Origin: Andrena cerasifolii
Lineage: Eukaryota; Arthropoda; Insecta; Hymenoptera; Andrenidae
Assembly: GCF_050908995.1 (NCBI RefSeq)
Contig: NC_135132.1
Location: forward strand, 7,001,001 to 7,065,000
Length of the DNA stretch: 64,000 nucleotides
Reading direction: 5' to 3'
The translations under genes and the position numbers were made by a program. The first letter of the stretch is position 1; each line of letters starts with the position of its first letter. Positions 21,371 to 32,590 of the stretch are shown here, piece after piece. The notes under the pieces are model-generated. The model had not been told where the DNA came from, did no database searches, and saw nothing but the letters and a program-made list of their open reading frames with translations.

Positions 21371-22379
21371 CTAAGCCATCCTCTGCCGCTTTGACGAACA
21401 CTCGTGCTCCGAGAGTCTCTCGTAAAAGCGAAAGATTCTCAAGTGACGAAATTGAAGCATGGTTTCGGAAAGTAATGAAGTATTAGTGCGTATTAATAAT
21501 GTATTTATCCACGTAAGTTTAACAGTTCTTCCTTATCATTATATACACATACGCAAGAAACTAACTAAAAGAAACGATAGGATTTACGACACTTAAGTGA
21601 TTTCGGGAGGGGAACGTTTCTGCTACAGAGCAGAAGGGACCTAGTCCCGTAGGTCCCGCAGCGATCAAAGAAGGAAGAGGCCGTACGAGCAGGTGTTTAG
21701 TCGCAGTACAGTGTTCTGCTCCGATACAAGAGCACTGGCTATATGGCTGCTGGTTTAAACGAATCCTATGCATACGCGCGCGCGTGTCCTTTCCTCGGGC
21801 GTTAAAACTCCGCTCGGGCGTCCGTCCCGACGCGTGCTTCGAGTTCTCGCGGCTTACAATTATAACATAACTTACGAGATAATGAAATTAATCCTCTAAG
21901 AAACTAGGATAAGCGAAACTTACCGTACATAAACGTAACGTCAAAAAGATTTTTCGAACGGAAGCGACGCGCGCTATCTATAAAACGCAAGAGACCGTGT
22001 ACAATAATCTCTCCTCTCTCACTCCTCCATTCCCGCGGGGCGATGGTCGGAGAGAACGAGCCCCGGTCCCGGTCGTTCGCGAGCAAACGGGAGCAGGCGC
22101 TCGGCGTGCCGTTCCCCCGTAGCAAAATCTCACAAAATCACCGACTACTTTGCAGCGAATTTTTTTATTTGATTATGCGATGTTTCATCTCGGAGCTACG
22201 ACTCTGGCGGTCATCACTCTGATTACAGCGACAGCAACGTTACTTAGGAAATTTACATCAGCTCCGTAGGCGACGTTTGATTTAAAAGGTGGAGGGAGAA
22301 AGAGAACCGACAGAGGGGGAGAGAGAAAGAGAGAGAGAACGTAAAAGAAGTGAATGAGAGAAGGCTGCTAAACGGGCCT

Positions 22380-22557
22380 CTATTTTCTCTTACTCCTGTC
22401 TATGTGCTTCTTATGAAGAGCCGGGTGGTCTTTATTCAGCATCTTTGTCCTGCTAGCCCTCAGATGCTCGCCGTGGGCCGGTCTCGAGTTGTGGCCGGTC
22501 ATCTCGCCGTCGTTGGCATTGTTGGCCGGCTGGCGGCTCGTCGACGCCTCGTCGAGC
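22380..22557 (-). CDS. mrj: Alternative long-isoform terminal exon of mrj
   Basis: Acceptor CTGTTTTACCAG|G at 22557, open for 59 codons to TAG. It joins in phase 2 with an internal donor AAC|GTACAG at 23195, which lies just inside the short-form stop. The product loses the final TYS and gains an Asn/Arg/Lys-rich tail that could act as a nuclear localisation signal. A TTTATT (AATAAA on this strand) at about 22164-22169 is a plausible polyadenylation signal. Human DNAJB6 also has a long nuclear and a short form made by alternative terminal exons. Equivalence here is inferred. Confidence 0.65.
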
Positions 22558-25500
22558 CTGGTAAAACAGAGAAGGTGACGGGAACAAAAGCTTTCTGTAG
22601 GCATCTCGTTCTGCGTCGCGTCGAAACGTTAATCCCGTTTAAAAAGCTTTCTTTCTGGGTCTTTAAAAGCGGCCTCGACCGCTCCGGCTAAGAGATCCAA
22701 TCCTCTGTCATCGAAGTAATCGCTGGGCTGTTCCGTGTCGGGTGAATTCTACATAGGCATACACAGGGTGTTCCGCGACGAGTCGCGCAACGGGGGTGGC
22801 TGGGTCCGACGTGCGAGATGAGACTCCCTTCTGCGCGTGGAATCGCCGCTTACGATTGCACCACTCGTTGCGAGCACCCTGCATATTATTCTCTTCCCTT
22901 TCGTTTCTAATCGTTCTGTCGCGCGTGCACCACGTGCTTCTAACAACGCTGGGCATCGATAGAATCCCGGCGAGAAAACTGAAGTCGGGTTGAGGAGGCA
23001 ACAGCCGCGGGCGATTCACACTTTTCTGTTTGCTTTTTTTTTTTGTCATTCAGGTAGATAGTAGCAGGAACAATATATCTCGGTAGAGCGCAACGGGGGT
23101 GAACACGCAAAACGTGAACGACGACAGGAATATCTCAATTGCCGAGCGGAGATCGAGCGGGCGTTGTTTGTAGAGATGTGTGATTTAACTGTACGTTATC
23201 GATTGTGGCACGCCGTTCACCGTCTTCGACTTCAGCACGTCGTTCTCGTAGGACATTATCGTCTCCTTGCCGTCCTCGTACACCCTGAAACGAACCAACG
23301 GGGCTCTTTAGTACCGCGCCTCGCTTTCTCCGTCGACGTGGCAAACCACCAGTGGCGGATTTAACGGGCGGCCGGTGAGCAATTACCGCCTGGGCCTCTG
23401 CCCATTTTTTTCTGTACTACTACATTTACCAGGGTTCGAAAGAGTTCTGGAAGTTTTCTGTAGGTTCTATTTGAAACATGGAGCGTGGAAATTTTTTTAA
23501 AAAAATTTCTCACATTATAAGTTCCCATGAGAACTGATAAAATGAAAATTCTGGTTGGAATGGAACTTATAAAATATAAAAATTTAAAAAAAAATCGCCT
23601 CTTTTCGGCCTCCTGACTAGGTGTAACCTTAAATAAACACGAAGAGTGTGATATTATATTGTTAAATAAAACTAAGTAGTAGTACTTTTTTTAATAAATC
23701 TTCTAATATAACTATTTCCATAGAACTTTTGTTATATAGATTCTAAAATATCAATTCCATGAGAACACTGTCTAAAGAAGTTCCTAAGGGTAACATTTCT
23801 TTCAATAAAAATTCCACAGGAACAGATATTTTCTTAAACGAAACATACAAGTTCTACCAGAATTTTTTTTAAAAATAAGAGTCCCAGAACTTTTTCGATC
23901 CCCGACATTTACACTGTTTTTACTGGACTATCTCTTCATTTTCCCCGAGAAGACTGGGCCCCTCAGACCGTTCGCCACCTTATCCCTTAAATCCGCCACT
24001 GCAAACGACTCCCGCGATTCCCGAGCTACCCTTTACCTTCTGGTGGTGATCTTTTTGCCGTTGATAAACCGAGTGGAGGTGCTGGTTCGCGTCATCACGC
24101 CACCGCCGCCGCCGCCTCCGCCTCCACCGCCGTAGATTCCACCGAAGTTCATCAACGTGTTAAACGAGGCGAATGAGTTGGACGGACCTTGGAAAAGTTC
24201 GTTGGATAGTGAGGAATGATAACTGTCTGGGCCGAAGAAGCACCTGCCTATTTTGTAACTTCCTGGGTGAATTTGCCTGTGGAGTTCTCCATTCGGGGGA
24301 AAATTAATGTTTGGTTAATCACAATGCTTGCTGGTGAAACCGGAGGGAGGGCTTTTCTCTTCATTATTCAGTTAATCAACATTTCCATTCTCCAGAACGA
24401 GCACAAGGTGTTCCGATTCATTCATACTTCTCCAGGGAGGTCACGCGTCCGGGGTGGCGGTCGGGAGGGGCACATTCACCCACGGGAGGTTGTGTAGAAA
24501 ACGGATTTGCTTACCTGTTGGTACCTTGAGCAGATCGACGAAAGCTCTGTCGCCAAAGAACTCTCTGAACACTTCGTCGGGGTCTCTGAAGACGAACGCG
24601 CTGGGGAAGTGCATGTCGAAGTCGTCGCCGTACGGCCTCTTGCCGCTGGGCATTGGAACTCCTTCATACTGGTCGTACGCTCGCCTCTTCTTTTCTGAAA
24701 CGCGCGGAAACAGAAAGGCAGGGTTACTGGCCGGCTCGACGGAAGCGCAAACTGTTATATATCGCTTGGTTTTATTCGCTCCAAATCCCAAGAAGCAGGT
24801 GCTGCAAGGCTTGCCAGGTTAGTAGAATACTGCTGGATGATTTCTAACATCATGAGCGACCATCGTAGCAGCAAAATCAGTATAGAGAGAACGCCCTCTG
24901 CATTGTCAAATAACTAGGACATTAGAACGAGTCCTCCAATGGTCGAGGTTGGTTGTGTTAACAAAATCTGGCAGCATGGTCGCTTGGCCGTTGGAGGACT
25001 TACCCCTCCGAGGTCACTGAGCAATCCGAACGTTCTCTCGCTGAGTCAGTTGAGCATTGGCGGTGGTTAGAAGTGCGGAAAGGTACAGGCAATATTAACT
25101 CTCTCTCGAGCCGTCCCAGAGGGCGCAACACGCAAGGCCTGGACACTGTTTGCAAAAATCTCTCGGGGGAACTCCTGAAGCCTACGAGGGCACGCGGCTT
25201 CGGCGGGCAACCCTGCCCCAGGGGGGTAGGGGGTGGAAGGGAAACGAAAACCAAGGCTAGCCGATTAGACAGTAATCAAAACAAGAAGAAGAAAGAAAAC
25301 AATGTTTGGCCACTCTGTCAAAGTTCTTTTGTCACTGAAGCGGTACCGAAGAATCGATGGAAGGCAGAGTCAAAGTAATTCCGGCAGGTGAATCCACGGC
25401 CGGGCCTCGAGGACGCCTTCTGATACAATCGCTGGTCGTAGGTTCGCCTCTTCGCATCTGGGGCATCGAGCACGGTCACGAGAGAGATCGTCCGGAAAAA

Positions 25501-26779
25501 ACAAAGATTTCTAATTGAATTTTCCTTCTAGGCCGGACGCCGGGAGCAACAGCTGATTCCCGAGTTTCTCGCACCCTCGGCCTTCCTAAAGGGGCGCGGC
25601 AACAAGTGGTGTCGGAAACTCGAGAATCCTGGAGCTGCGAGTTGCCCTGACAGCAGTAGCTTCGCCGCAGAACAGTTGCTGGAGTCACAGAAGAGAGACT
25701 CAGCTTTTCCCTCCCGGAAAATTATAGACCACCCCACCTGGACGGGGGCCCAGAACTTTCTGGCGAATTAAATCTGCGGCAGCTTTCCCCGAGGGGATAA
25801 AGTAGCGGCGTTCTACAATGGAATTACTCCCTGCCTATCCTCGCAGCTCCCCCGACTTGCTTGTGACACAGCCGTTCATAAAGAAACGACGTGCTCGCGT
25901 CTGATCCGGTCGCCGCTCGATCGAGTCGCGTTGCTGGGTCCCAGAATAAGTCGTACTAGTTGCGGAGCGCTTGAAAGAAGGCTCATGCGAAATTCGCCGT
26001 TGCTGACAAGCAGGAGGCACCCGTCGTTCATCTCCTATTGGCAGCTGTACCCTCCGCGGTTTCGTCACCGAAGCCAGGCACCGGTCGACTCGGATTAATT
26101 CAAGCCGCAGAGAAGTGATTTTCAGACAGAGATCGGAGGATTAATAGCCACGGAACGCCATTGTCCGCGCCCGGGTAGTTCTTTGATCCTCTTTGCTCAG
26201 CTTGCCGGCCCCTCTGGACCTGAGAATTTGGTTAAGAGAACCTCGGAACCGAAGGAGCTTACCGTTAGTGAGCACTTCGTACGCCTGGGAGATCTCTTTG
26301 AACCGCCTGTGCGCTTCTTCCAGGTTCTCCGGGTTCTTGTCCGGGTGCCATTTCAGTGCCAATTTCCTGTACCTGCAAAGCATTCGAGCGTTATTCCTCA
26401 TGGAAACGAAAACAGACACCGAATTAGCTTCTTCATTCAGAGGGAGGCTTTAGAAAAAGTGTCTCGATTCTCTTTCAGCTGGGACGACACGAATGTTGCT
26501 TCCTGGACCAATGCCAGCTGCTCCGATAGAGACTAAAAAGCCATTCATTCAATCTGCCTTTGGCCGCCGCGGTTTGAAAAACAAATAATCAGACTTATTT
26601 CCAGTGCCCTCTGTTGTTCCATCCATTGAGCTTGGCGGATAGAAATACTTTCCTAGCTCCGGCCCTCCGTTTAAAGCGCTCCCCGACACCGCGGCTTAAG
26701 AGCTTCGTACTCACGCTTTCTTTATGTCCTCCTGAGTGGCGTTCTGTTGCACATCGAGCACCTTGTAGTAGTCGACCAT
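22380..26779 (-). CDS. mrj: DnaJ homologue mrj / DNAJB6, two C-terminal isoforms
   Basis: Hsp70 cochaperone that suppresses protein aggregation. Exons on minus: 26779-26715 (MVDYYKVLDVQQNATQEDIK), 26372-26263, 24694-24515, 24226-24037, then 23284-23185 ending VPQSITYS-stop (short form, 214 residues). Alternatively 23284-23195 joins 22557-22380 for a long form of 270 residues. Phases 2,1,1,2 and then 2 agree. The J domain occupies about residues 3-68 with the HPD motif in ALKWHPDKNPENLEEAH. Next come the DDFDMHFPSAFVFRDPDEVF region, a Ser/Phe/Gly stretch with 11 consecutive Gly codons, the TSTSTRFINGKKITTRR motif typical of DNAJB6, and the C-terminal VYEDGKETI segment. The long form ends in a basic tail, HPALHKKHIDRSKRK. 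A 652-bp hAT-like element lies between exons 4 and 5. Confidence 0.93.
23350..24001. mobile_element. hAT-like non-autonomous transposon with near-perfect 8-bp target duplication
   Basis: Starts CAGTGGCGGATTTAA and ends TTAAATCCGCCACTG, perfect 15-bp TIRs. Flanks are CAAACCAC on the left and CAAACGAC on the right, 7 of 8 matching, the duplication length typical of hAT elements. It is 652 bp with no transposase, inside mrj intron 4. Confidence 0.8.
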
Positions 26780-27320
26780 CGTTCAGTCCTCGCGCTCGGA
26801 TGTCAGGGCTTAGATAACCACCTGTCGAACAATGCGAGAACAGTTATCGTAATTAGCGGGCCAATTGGCAAGCGGGCCGGCCGCGAGCCGGCGGGCCGAG
26901 AACACGGGGGAAATACAGCTATCCCAGTTTCGTTTAGCTTGCCTGCCAGCTAACGCTCGGAGGCGCGTGGTTTGCACACGGCTGCGCCTCTCCGGCTACG
27001 CCTGAAACCCTGCTTTATCCCGAGTCTTTCACCCCTTGCGACTGCCACGTGGGGTCTGTGAGTCATCCTGCACACCGCACCATTCTTCAGCTTTGATATT
27101 GTTGGAGCCGAACTTGGCAATAAGGCCTGGTCAAGGCAGAAGCACATGGTCGGGTGGTTCAGGACGAATGCTTCGTTCGAAGTGACTCTTTTCCTTTGGA
27201 ACCATCCCTCAAAGGGACTTTCGACCACCTGTTGCTCAATGACCGCTTCAGAGCTGATACCAAGGCAATACTCAGCGCGATAAAAATGGGCTATTCAGTG
27301 TTAAGGGGTCCTTTTACTGT

Positions 27321-27688
27321 GGGGGGGACTGGGACACTTTGATGCCGGGGGCACAATTAATATTTTCTTGATATCTATAGGGTATCTTAATATATAAAGC
27401 AGAGAGATTCTAATATGTTTGTGTGTTTGTCTGTCGCCTAAAAACTTTCGATGGATAAACTCTGCGATCACAAAAGGTGCCTCAGCTCATTATGCTATTT
27501 AAAAAAAAACTATAAATTTTTTTTTTTATAAAATCAGAATCTAAATTTCGGGCGAAGCCGAGTATTAAAGCTAGTCATTTTATAATCTTATACTGTCTTG
27601 TGATCATGTTTTGAACTTCTGTTTCTGGATATCAAGAGAATATTAATGTTTCATTGCGCCCCTTGCACCAAAGTGCCCTAACTCCCGC
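27321..27688. mobile_element. Foldback repeat interrupted by a Helitron
   Basis: Arms of about 60 bp: GGACACTTTGATGC...ATTAATATTTTCTTGATAT on the left pairs with the reverse complement of the right arm ending at 27688. The 27374-27574 insertion lies between the arms, immediately after the left arm. Confidence 0.5.
27374..27574 (+). mobile_element. Small non-autonomous Helitron-like element
   Basis: Starts TC (TCTATAGGGTATCTTAATAT) directly after an A and ends CTAG directly before a T, the A^T insertion rule of Helitrons. It has the typical TGTTTGTGTGTTTGTCTGTC near the 5' end. A short GC hairpin (TCGG-GCGAAG-CCGA) lies about 12 nt before the 3' CTAG. 201 bp, no coding capacity. Confidence 0.65.
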
Positions 27689-28214
27689 TAGAGTTTAAAA
27701 AACGACCAGCTTATTTTTTAAAACTTTTTTGGTCATAGAAAGAGTGTATTTACTAAATCGAAGTTTTTTTCTATTTATTAATACGTGTTTTGAGAATACA
27801 AAAATATATTGATATTTGGTTTAATCCTTCATGGTTAGTGTTGGTTAAATAGACTTGTGTTTTAACTTTGGAGCTTGATACCGGTAAGTTCCCGGCTTTG
27901 AAATGGCATTGATCTGACATTTTTCGGAAATTTGTGGCTTCCTCTTCCGGTAGAGACCGCCAATTTTTTAATCAGAGCGTCCGTTGGTAGATTCAATTAT
28001 TTTCATTTATAAATTACTTCTCTTTAGAAACTTTCGCCTGATTTCGAAGAGGTGGGGTGCAGGGCTGCGGGGGTGAAACGGAGCACGGAGACTCTCACAA
28101 GATTTTCACGGGACTCGGCATATTTGCAGAATAGTGGAAAATATTTGACACGTACTTTTAATTATCGGCAATCGCCTGTGTCGAAGTGGTGAAAAACAGG
28201 CCCTAAATTTGAGG

Positions 28215-28643
28215 GTCTTACAAGGAGAGTATTTTAGGTGTCCGATCATTTTGATTTTTGGATATGTTATAGAGGACTGAAAAATAAGAAATACGTGTTT
28301 TTTTATTTTTCCCCATTTTAATATTTGGAGGGTGAAAACTGCGTTCAAAATTAGGGGTGAAAAATCATTTTTGTGGAATATCTCGAGAACTATTAGAGAT
28401 AGGGGAATAGTGTCAAAGGACGAATTTTGTGTCTTTGAATGCGAAATATGACTGACCCACCAGATTTTCAAAAATCCACAAAAATGATTTTTCACCCCTA
28501 ACTTTGAACGCAGTTTTCACCCCCCAAATATGAAAACAGGGAAAAATAAAAAAACACGTATTTCTTATTTTTCGGTCCTCTATAACATATCCAAAAATCA
28601 AAATGATCGGAGGCGGACACCTAAAATACCCTCCTTGTTAGAC
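28215..28643. mobile_element. 429-bp foldback element
   Basis: Long inverted arms: GTCTTACAAGGAGAGTATTT at the left against GTCTAACAAGGAGGGTATTT as the reverse complement of the right. Matching continues through the TTGGATATGTTATAGAGGAC and GAAATACGTGTTTTT segments to about 190 nt. The centre is short. No coding potential. Confidence 0.75.
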
Positions 28644-29896
28644 ATTTCTAGAATGTCTCGAGAAAGAATTAAATTTTTCTCCAACCGCGAATCTTTTAAA
28701 ACCGAATCCAGTTCATTCCACACTATTCTACAAGTCTGCAGTGTCCATTGAGCCACCGCGACAGTCGCTAGGAAGGCGAGAAACACTCGGCCAGCACTCG
28801 AAAATAGTACCACCGCCGTACTATGTGTAGTATTTCCAGCGGACGCGCAAATATAATCCAACGCGAGTTAATTTTACTTGCTGTTTTCGAAACAGTCGCG
28901 CAGTGTCGCGTATAAATGGCACACGCCGGCCGAACGCTTCCGAATCGATCCTTCAACTGCGTCGCCCCGGAACAATCGAATATATCACGCGTGTGTAAAG
29001 CATCCTAGCTGCCCCTCCGAGCTCTGCGGCGGGATCGCGAGGAGACACGCGCACAAAAGGCACCTCAGAGGCTACACCTCGAAAACACCATCCCCTGGCG
29101 GGCGAGCATTTCGTCCCTTCACTGGCGCGAAACGGCACTCGGCCCCTTGGTGCGGCTCATGCCGGCAGGGTTCAGCAGCCACGGGGACGGAGGGAACAAC
29201 CGGTTGCCTTCGGGTATCGAAGCACCGACGGATCGCTGGCGCGCGCGCGCGGTGAGCCGTCAGCGAGGCGCACCGGCCGACCACTCGGTGGAAAACTGAG
29301 GCTCAAAGTCAAACACTGGACTAACGCGAAAACGCTAAAGTTAGCCGAGACGCGTATCGAAAATAGTCGGAAACACGGAGGTGGAGGTCATTACGTTATC
29401 CCACTTCGTCGATCCTCCCCCCACCACCGCGCCGCGGCAAGAGAGCCCGGTGGACTGGCTTGCAGTCTGCTCTTCCCATTCCAACAGGACCATAGGAATC
29501 CACTGAATCACTTCTACCGAAGCAGTACCTGAGTAGGGGGGCCCGCGCAGCCAACTGTACCGCGAGCAGATTCGGGGCGCCGATAGGACGCGACCGATTT
29601 CAGATCGGGGAAGCTCGAGTGGACGGAAAGAACGGCCGGCGGAGAGTGTGTTACCGGGTGAACAGGAATTCTCCGCGTCCGCCAGGTGAACAGCGATTCA
29701 TGTCCATACGCGACGGGCGATCGTGACGACCACCTCCGCGATCGGGTCGAGGACGTTGGACTGGAAGGCGGTGTATCACCTTCCGTGTGCCACAGAGGCG
29801 TTGTACAGGTCGTTCCCTAAGCCCGGAGCTAAGTTGTCGGCGAGGTTCTGGCGCGGGGATGTATGGGAGCGTTTCTTAAGGTTCTGACGACGATCT

Positions 29897-30345
29897 GGGT
29901 ATACTTAACGGGGGAAGATCCCGAAAATTCAAAAAATTCTGAAACTTTGTGAATGTGTAGGGGATTTCTTCCTGATTACAACGCAATTTTTTGTGGCTGC
30001 CCAAGTTGACTCGAAGTGGGTGAAATTAACCCCTGAATATTCGGCTATTTTCCGATTTTGTGTTATAACTCGTGAACTGTGAGAGATAGAAAAAAAGTTT
30101 GAAGACAAAAGTTACTTCTTTTAATTAGATCTATCGTTTGGTGAAAAAAAATATTCTATATTTCATGAGTTATAAAATAAAATCGGGAAATAACCGGGTT
30201 TTCAGGGGTCAATTACACCCTCTTGGAGTGAATATGGCAGCGAACAGAAATTGCGTTGTAATCAGGAGGAAATGCCCTACATGTTCACAAAGTTTCAGAA
30301 TTTTTTGAATTTCCAGAGTCGGGATGTTCCCTTGTAAGCCTGGTA
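29897..30345. mobile_element. About 450-bp foldback element
   Basis: The arms share ATTCAAAAAATTCTGAAACT, TTTGTGAA and CCTGATTACAACGCAATTT in inverted orientation and pair almost to the centre, where AAAATCGG segments also pair. No reading frame. It lies in the gene-free interval between mrj and aralar. Confidence 0.72.
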
Positions 30346-30376
30346 TAACACTATGTGTGAAATCAGAGCCACCATA

Positions 30377-30480
30377 AGAGGGAGCCCGGTTTGGCGGAGC
30401 TGGCTAAGCGGCTGCCCAGTACGCAGCGGATCCGAAGATCGCGGGTTCGAGTCCCGTCGCCCGAGGTCCTGTTTTTTTCC
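30377..30480 (+). mobile_element. tRNA-derived SINE, copy 2
   Basis: A-box-like TTTGGCGGAGCTGGCTAAGC and a canonical B box GGGTTCGAGTCCC, sharing CCCAGTACGCAGCGGAT with copy 1. It ends in a T-run and an AT-rich tail. It lies just beyond the foldback at 29.9-30.3 kb, in gene-free DNA. Confidence 0.72.
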
Positions 30481-31920
30481 GAATAAAAAACGTAGGAATT
30501 ACGAACCCTGTATTTCTACGTAAAGAAGACAGAAGACTTGTGTTTCTCCTTCAGAAGAAGAAAGAGTAAGCGTGAGGGAAAAAGGGAGCTTTGCTGTTGT
30601 GTTGTTACTGTCTCTGGATCAGAATAAAACACTCAATGGGAGCTTCCTAGAGCCCGCAAGGCCCTTCCATTCAGCTAAACGCAGAATTTCCGACAACAGT
30701 GGGTGAGAGGCGTGGCGACGAGGCTGGCCCCAGTCCACGGATTAGGAAGAGCCCTGTAGCTTATAATAAATCTGCGCGTTCACGCGGGGATCGCGAGATC
30801 CATGAGTCACACCGGTTTCGGAGGTGATTTTGGCCTGCCTACACGCTGATCGCGTGTACCCAGGTAAAACGGCGTGAACAGTCATCGCGACGTGGGTCGC
30901 CGTGGGCGTCTCTCCAACAGTTTCGTCTAAGGAACACCCTTGGGGTCCGTTCTCCTTCGGGCATCATCCTCGGGCCCCCTTATCTCAGGTACAATACCCT
31001 GGGAAACGGTTGACAGTCCTCGGACTCGTTGGCCTTCGTCGACCACAACCGAGCTTCTCCTAGTCTAGAAACGGCGGAACAGCCATCTTGCGATTGGGTG
31101 TCGTCTCCAGGAAGGCCGAGGCGGCGGTCAGCTCGCAGAAAGACGACACCAGAGATGGGAATTCATTCGGTTCCCATCGATGTCTCTGACTGAGTGGAAA
31201 GTAGACCAGCGGGGGAATGTATGTCTTTCGATTGCAGGGATTCAGCGGCGCAAGGAATGCGCTCGCGAACGAGCCTTTCTGTGTTTGAAATTCGCCAGAG
31301 CCTGGATAGAAGGGAACTGGACTGGGCGGGCTTGCGTAACAGCCGATTCCGAATGTTTCGGATGCCTATTGTGCTCGTAACGCGTTCGGGGAAACCAGCT
31401 GGGGCTTATCGATCCATGGAAAACTCGCTGGGACGCACACCTGGTCCCTGGGAAATTCCGCCTGCGAGCACATTCAATTTCGATGGCGGTGCTTGGTCGA
31501 ACAGGTTTCGCGAGTCTTATCACGCGCGAATGGGAGCTTGAACAGAGGTCCTTGAATAATCCTTTTCGGTTGGTTGGCCGAGTTCTCGTAGATCCGTGAT
31601 TGAAGCTGGGTCCAAACGGGGCGTAATGTTCGCGGTGGTAATTCCCGAAGAGGCAGGGATCGCCGATAATCACCGTGCACCAATTCTCGTCTTGATAATC
31701 GTCCAAAGCTGACCATCGGGCGCCGCTCCAAGAATGGGAAGATCGGACACGCGGTGATTTCGTTGCTTTGGGCGATCGTTGCGAATCCCACCCTCGAGCA
31801 GAACATTTCGCCCACTGCATGTACTCTGACGAATGCCTTGTACTTGAATCTCGTGTGATTAGGTAAGTGACGAGGGGGAGATTCGGAGAACCGTCATTTT
31901 CATTGCTTTGGTAGCTTTTA

Positions 31921-32590
31921 GATTTAGGACTAGAGGCATTTTGGGACTCTAGGGTATAGGGTTAGAACTTTGGGACTGGGGGACCTAGGATTAGAAGAAC
32001 TTTGGGACTCTGGGACCTAGGATTAGAAGAACTTTGGGACTCTGGGACCTAGGATTAGAAGAACTTTGGGACTCGGGGACCTAGGATTAGAAGAACTTTG
32101 GGACTCTGGGACCTAGGATTAGAAGAACTTTGGGACTCGGAAGTATAAAATTAGGAGAACTTTGGGACTCTGGAATCTAGGATTAGAAGAACTTTGGGAC
32201 TCGGGAATCTAGAATTAGAAGAACTTTGGGAATTCGGGGATCTAAGATGAGAATAAGTTCGGGACTCTGCAGTATAAAATTAGGAGAAATTTGGGACTCT
32301 GGGATCTAGAATTAGGGGAACTTTGGGACCCTCAGATCTAGAATTAGAGGAATTTTGGGACTCTAAAGTATAGGATTAGGAGAACTTAGGGACTCTGAGA
32401 TCTAGAATTACAAGAACTTTGGGACTCTAAGATCTAGGATTAGAAGAACTTTGGAACTCTGAAATTTGGGAGTAGGGGAACTTTGGGACTCTGAGATCTC
32501 GGCTTAAGGGAACTTTGGGACTCTGAGATCTAGGACTAGAAGAACTTTAGGATCCTCAGATCTGGGACTAGTGGGCCTCTGGTACCCTGC
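31921..32590. repeat. Minisatellite array A, unit about 32 bp
   Basis: About 20 tandem copies of a unit built as TTTGGGACTCT + GGGACCTAGGATTAGAAGAAC, with the best-conserved copies at 31990-32130 and drift toward the right end. Rich in GGGACT and CTAG words. No gene is present. Confidence 0.92.

Larger units (their letters stand above)
19912..22379. other. Convergent 3' interval of ACBP and mrj
   Basis: 3' UTRs plus the element at 20634-21245 and the hairpin at 21242-21370. AATAAA at about 20754 could serve ACBP but lies inside the element. No other gene is seen. Confidence 0.5.

Noticed and set aside
30377..30480. Functional tRNA gene
   Set aside because: B box is good but acceptor and anticodon arms do not pair; a second copy shares flanking non-tRNA sequence.
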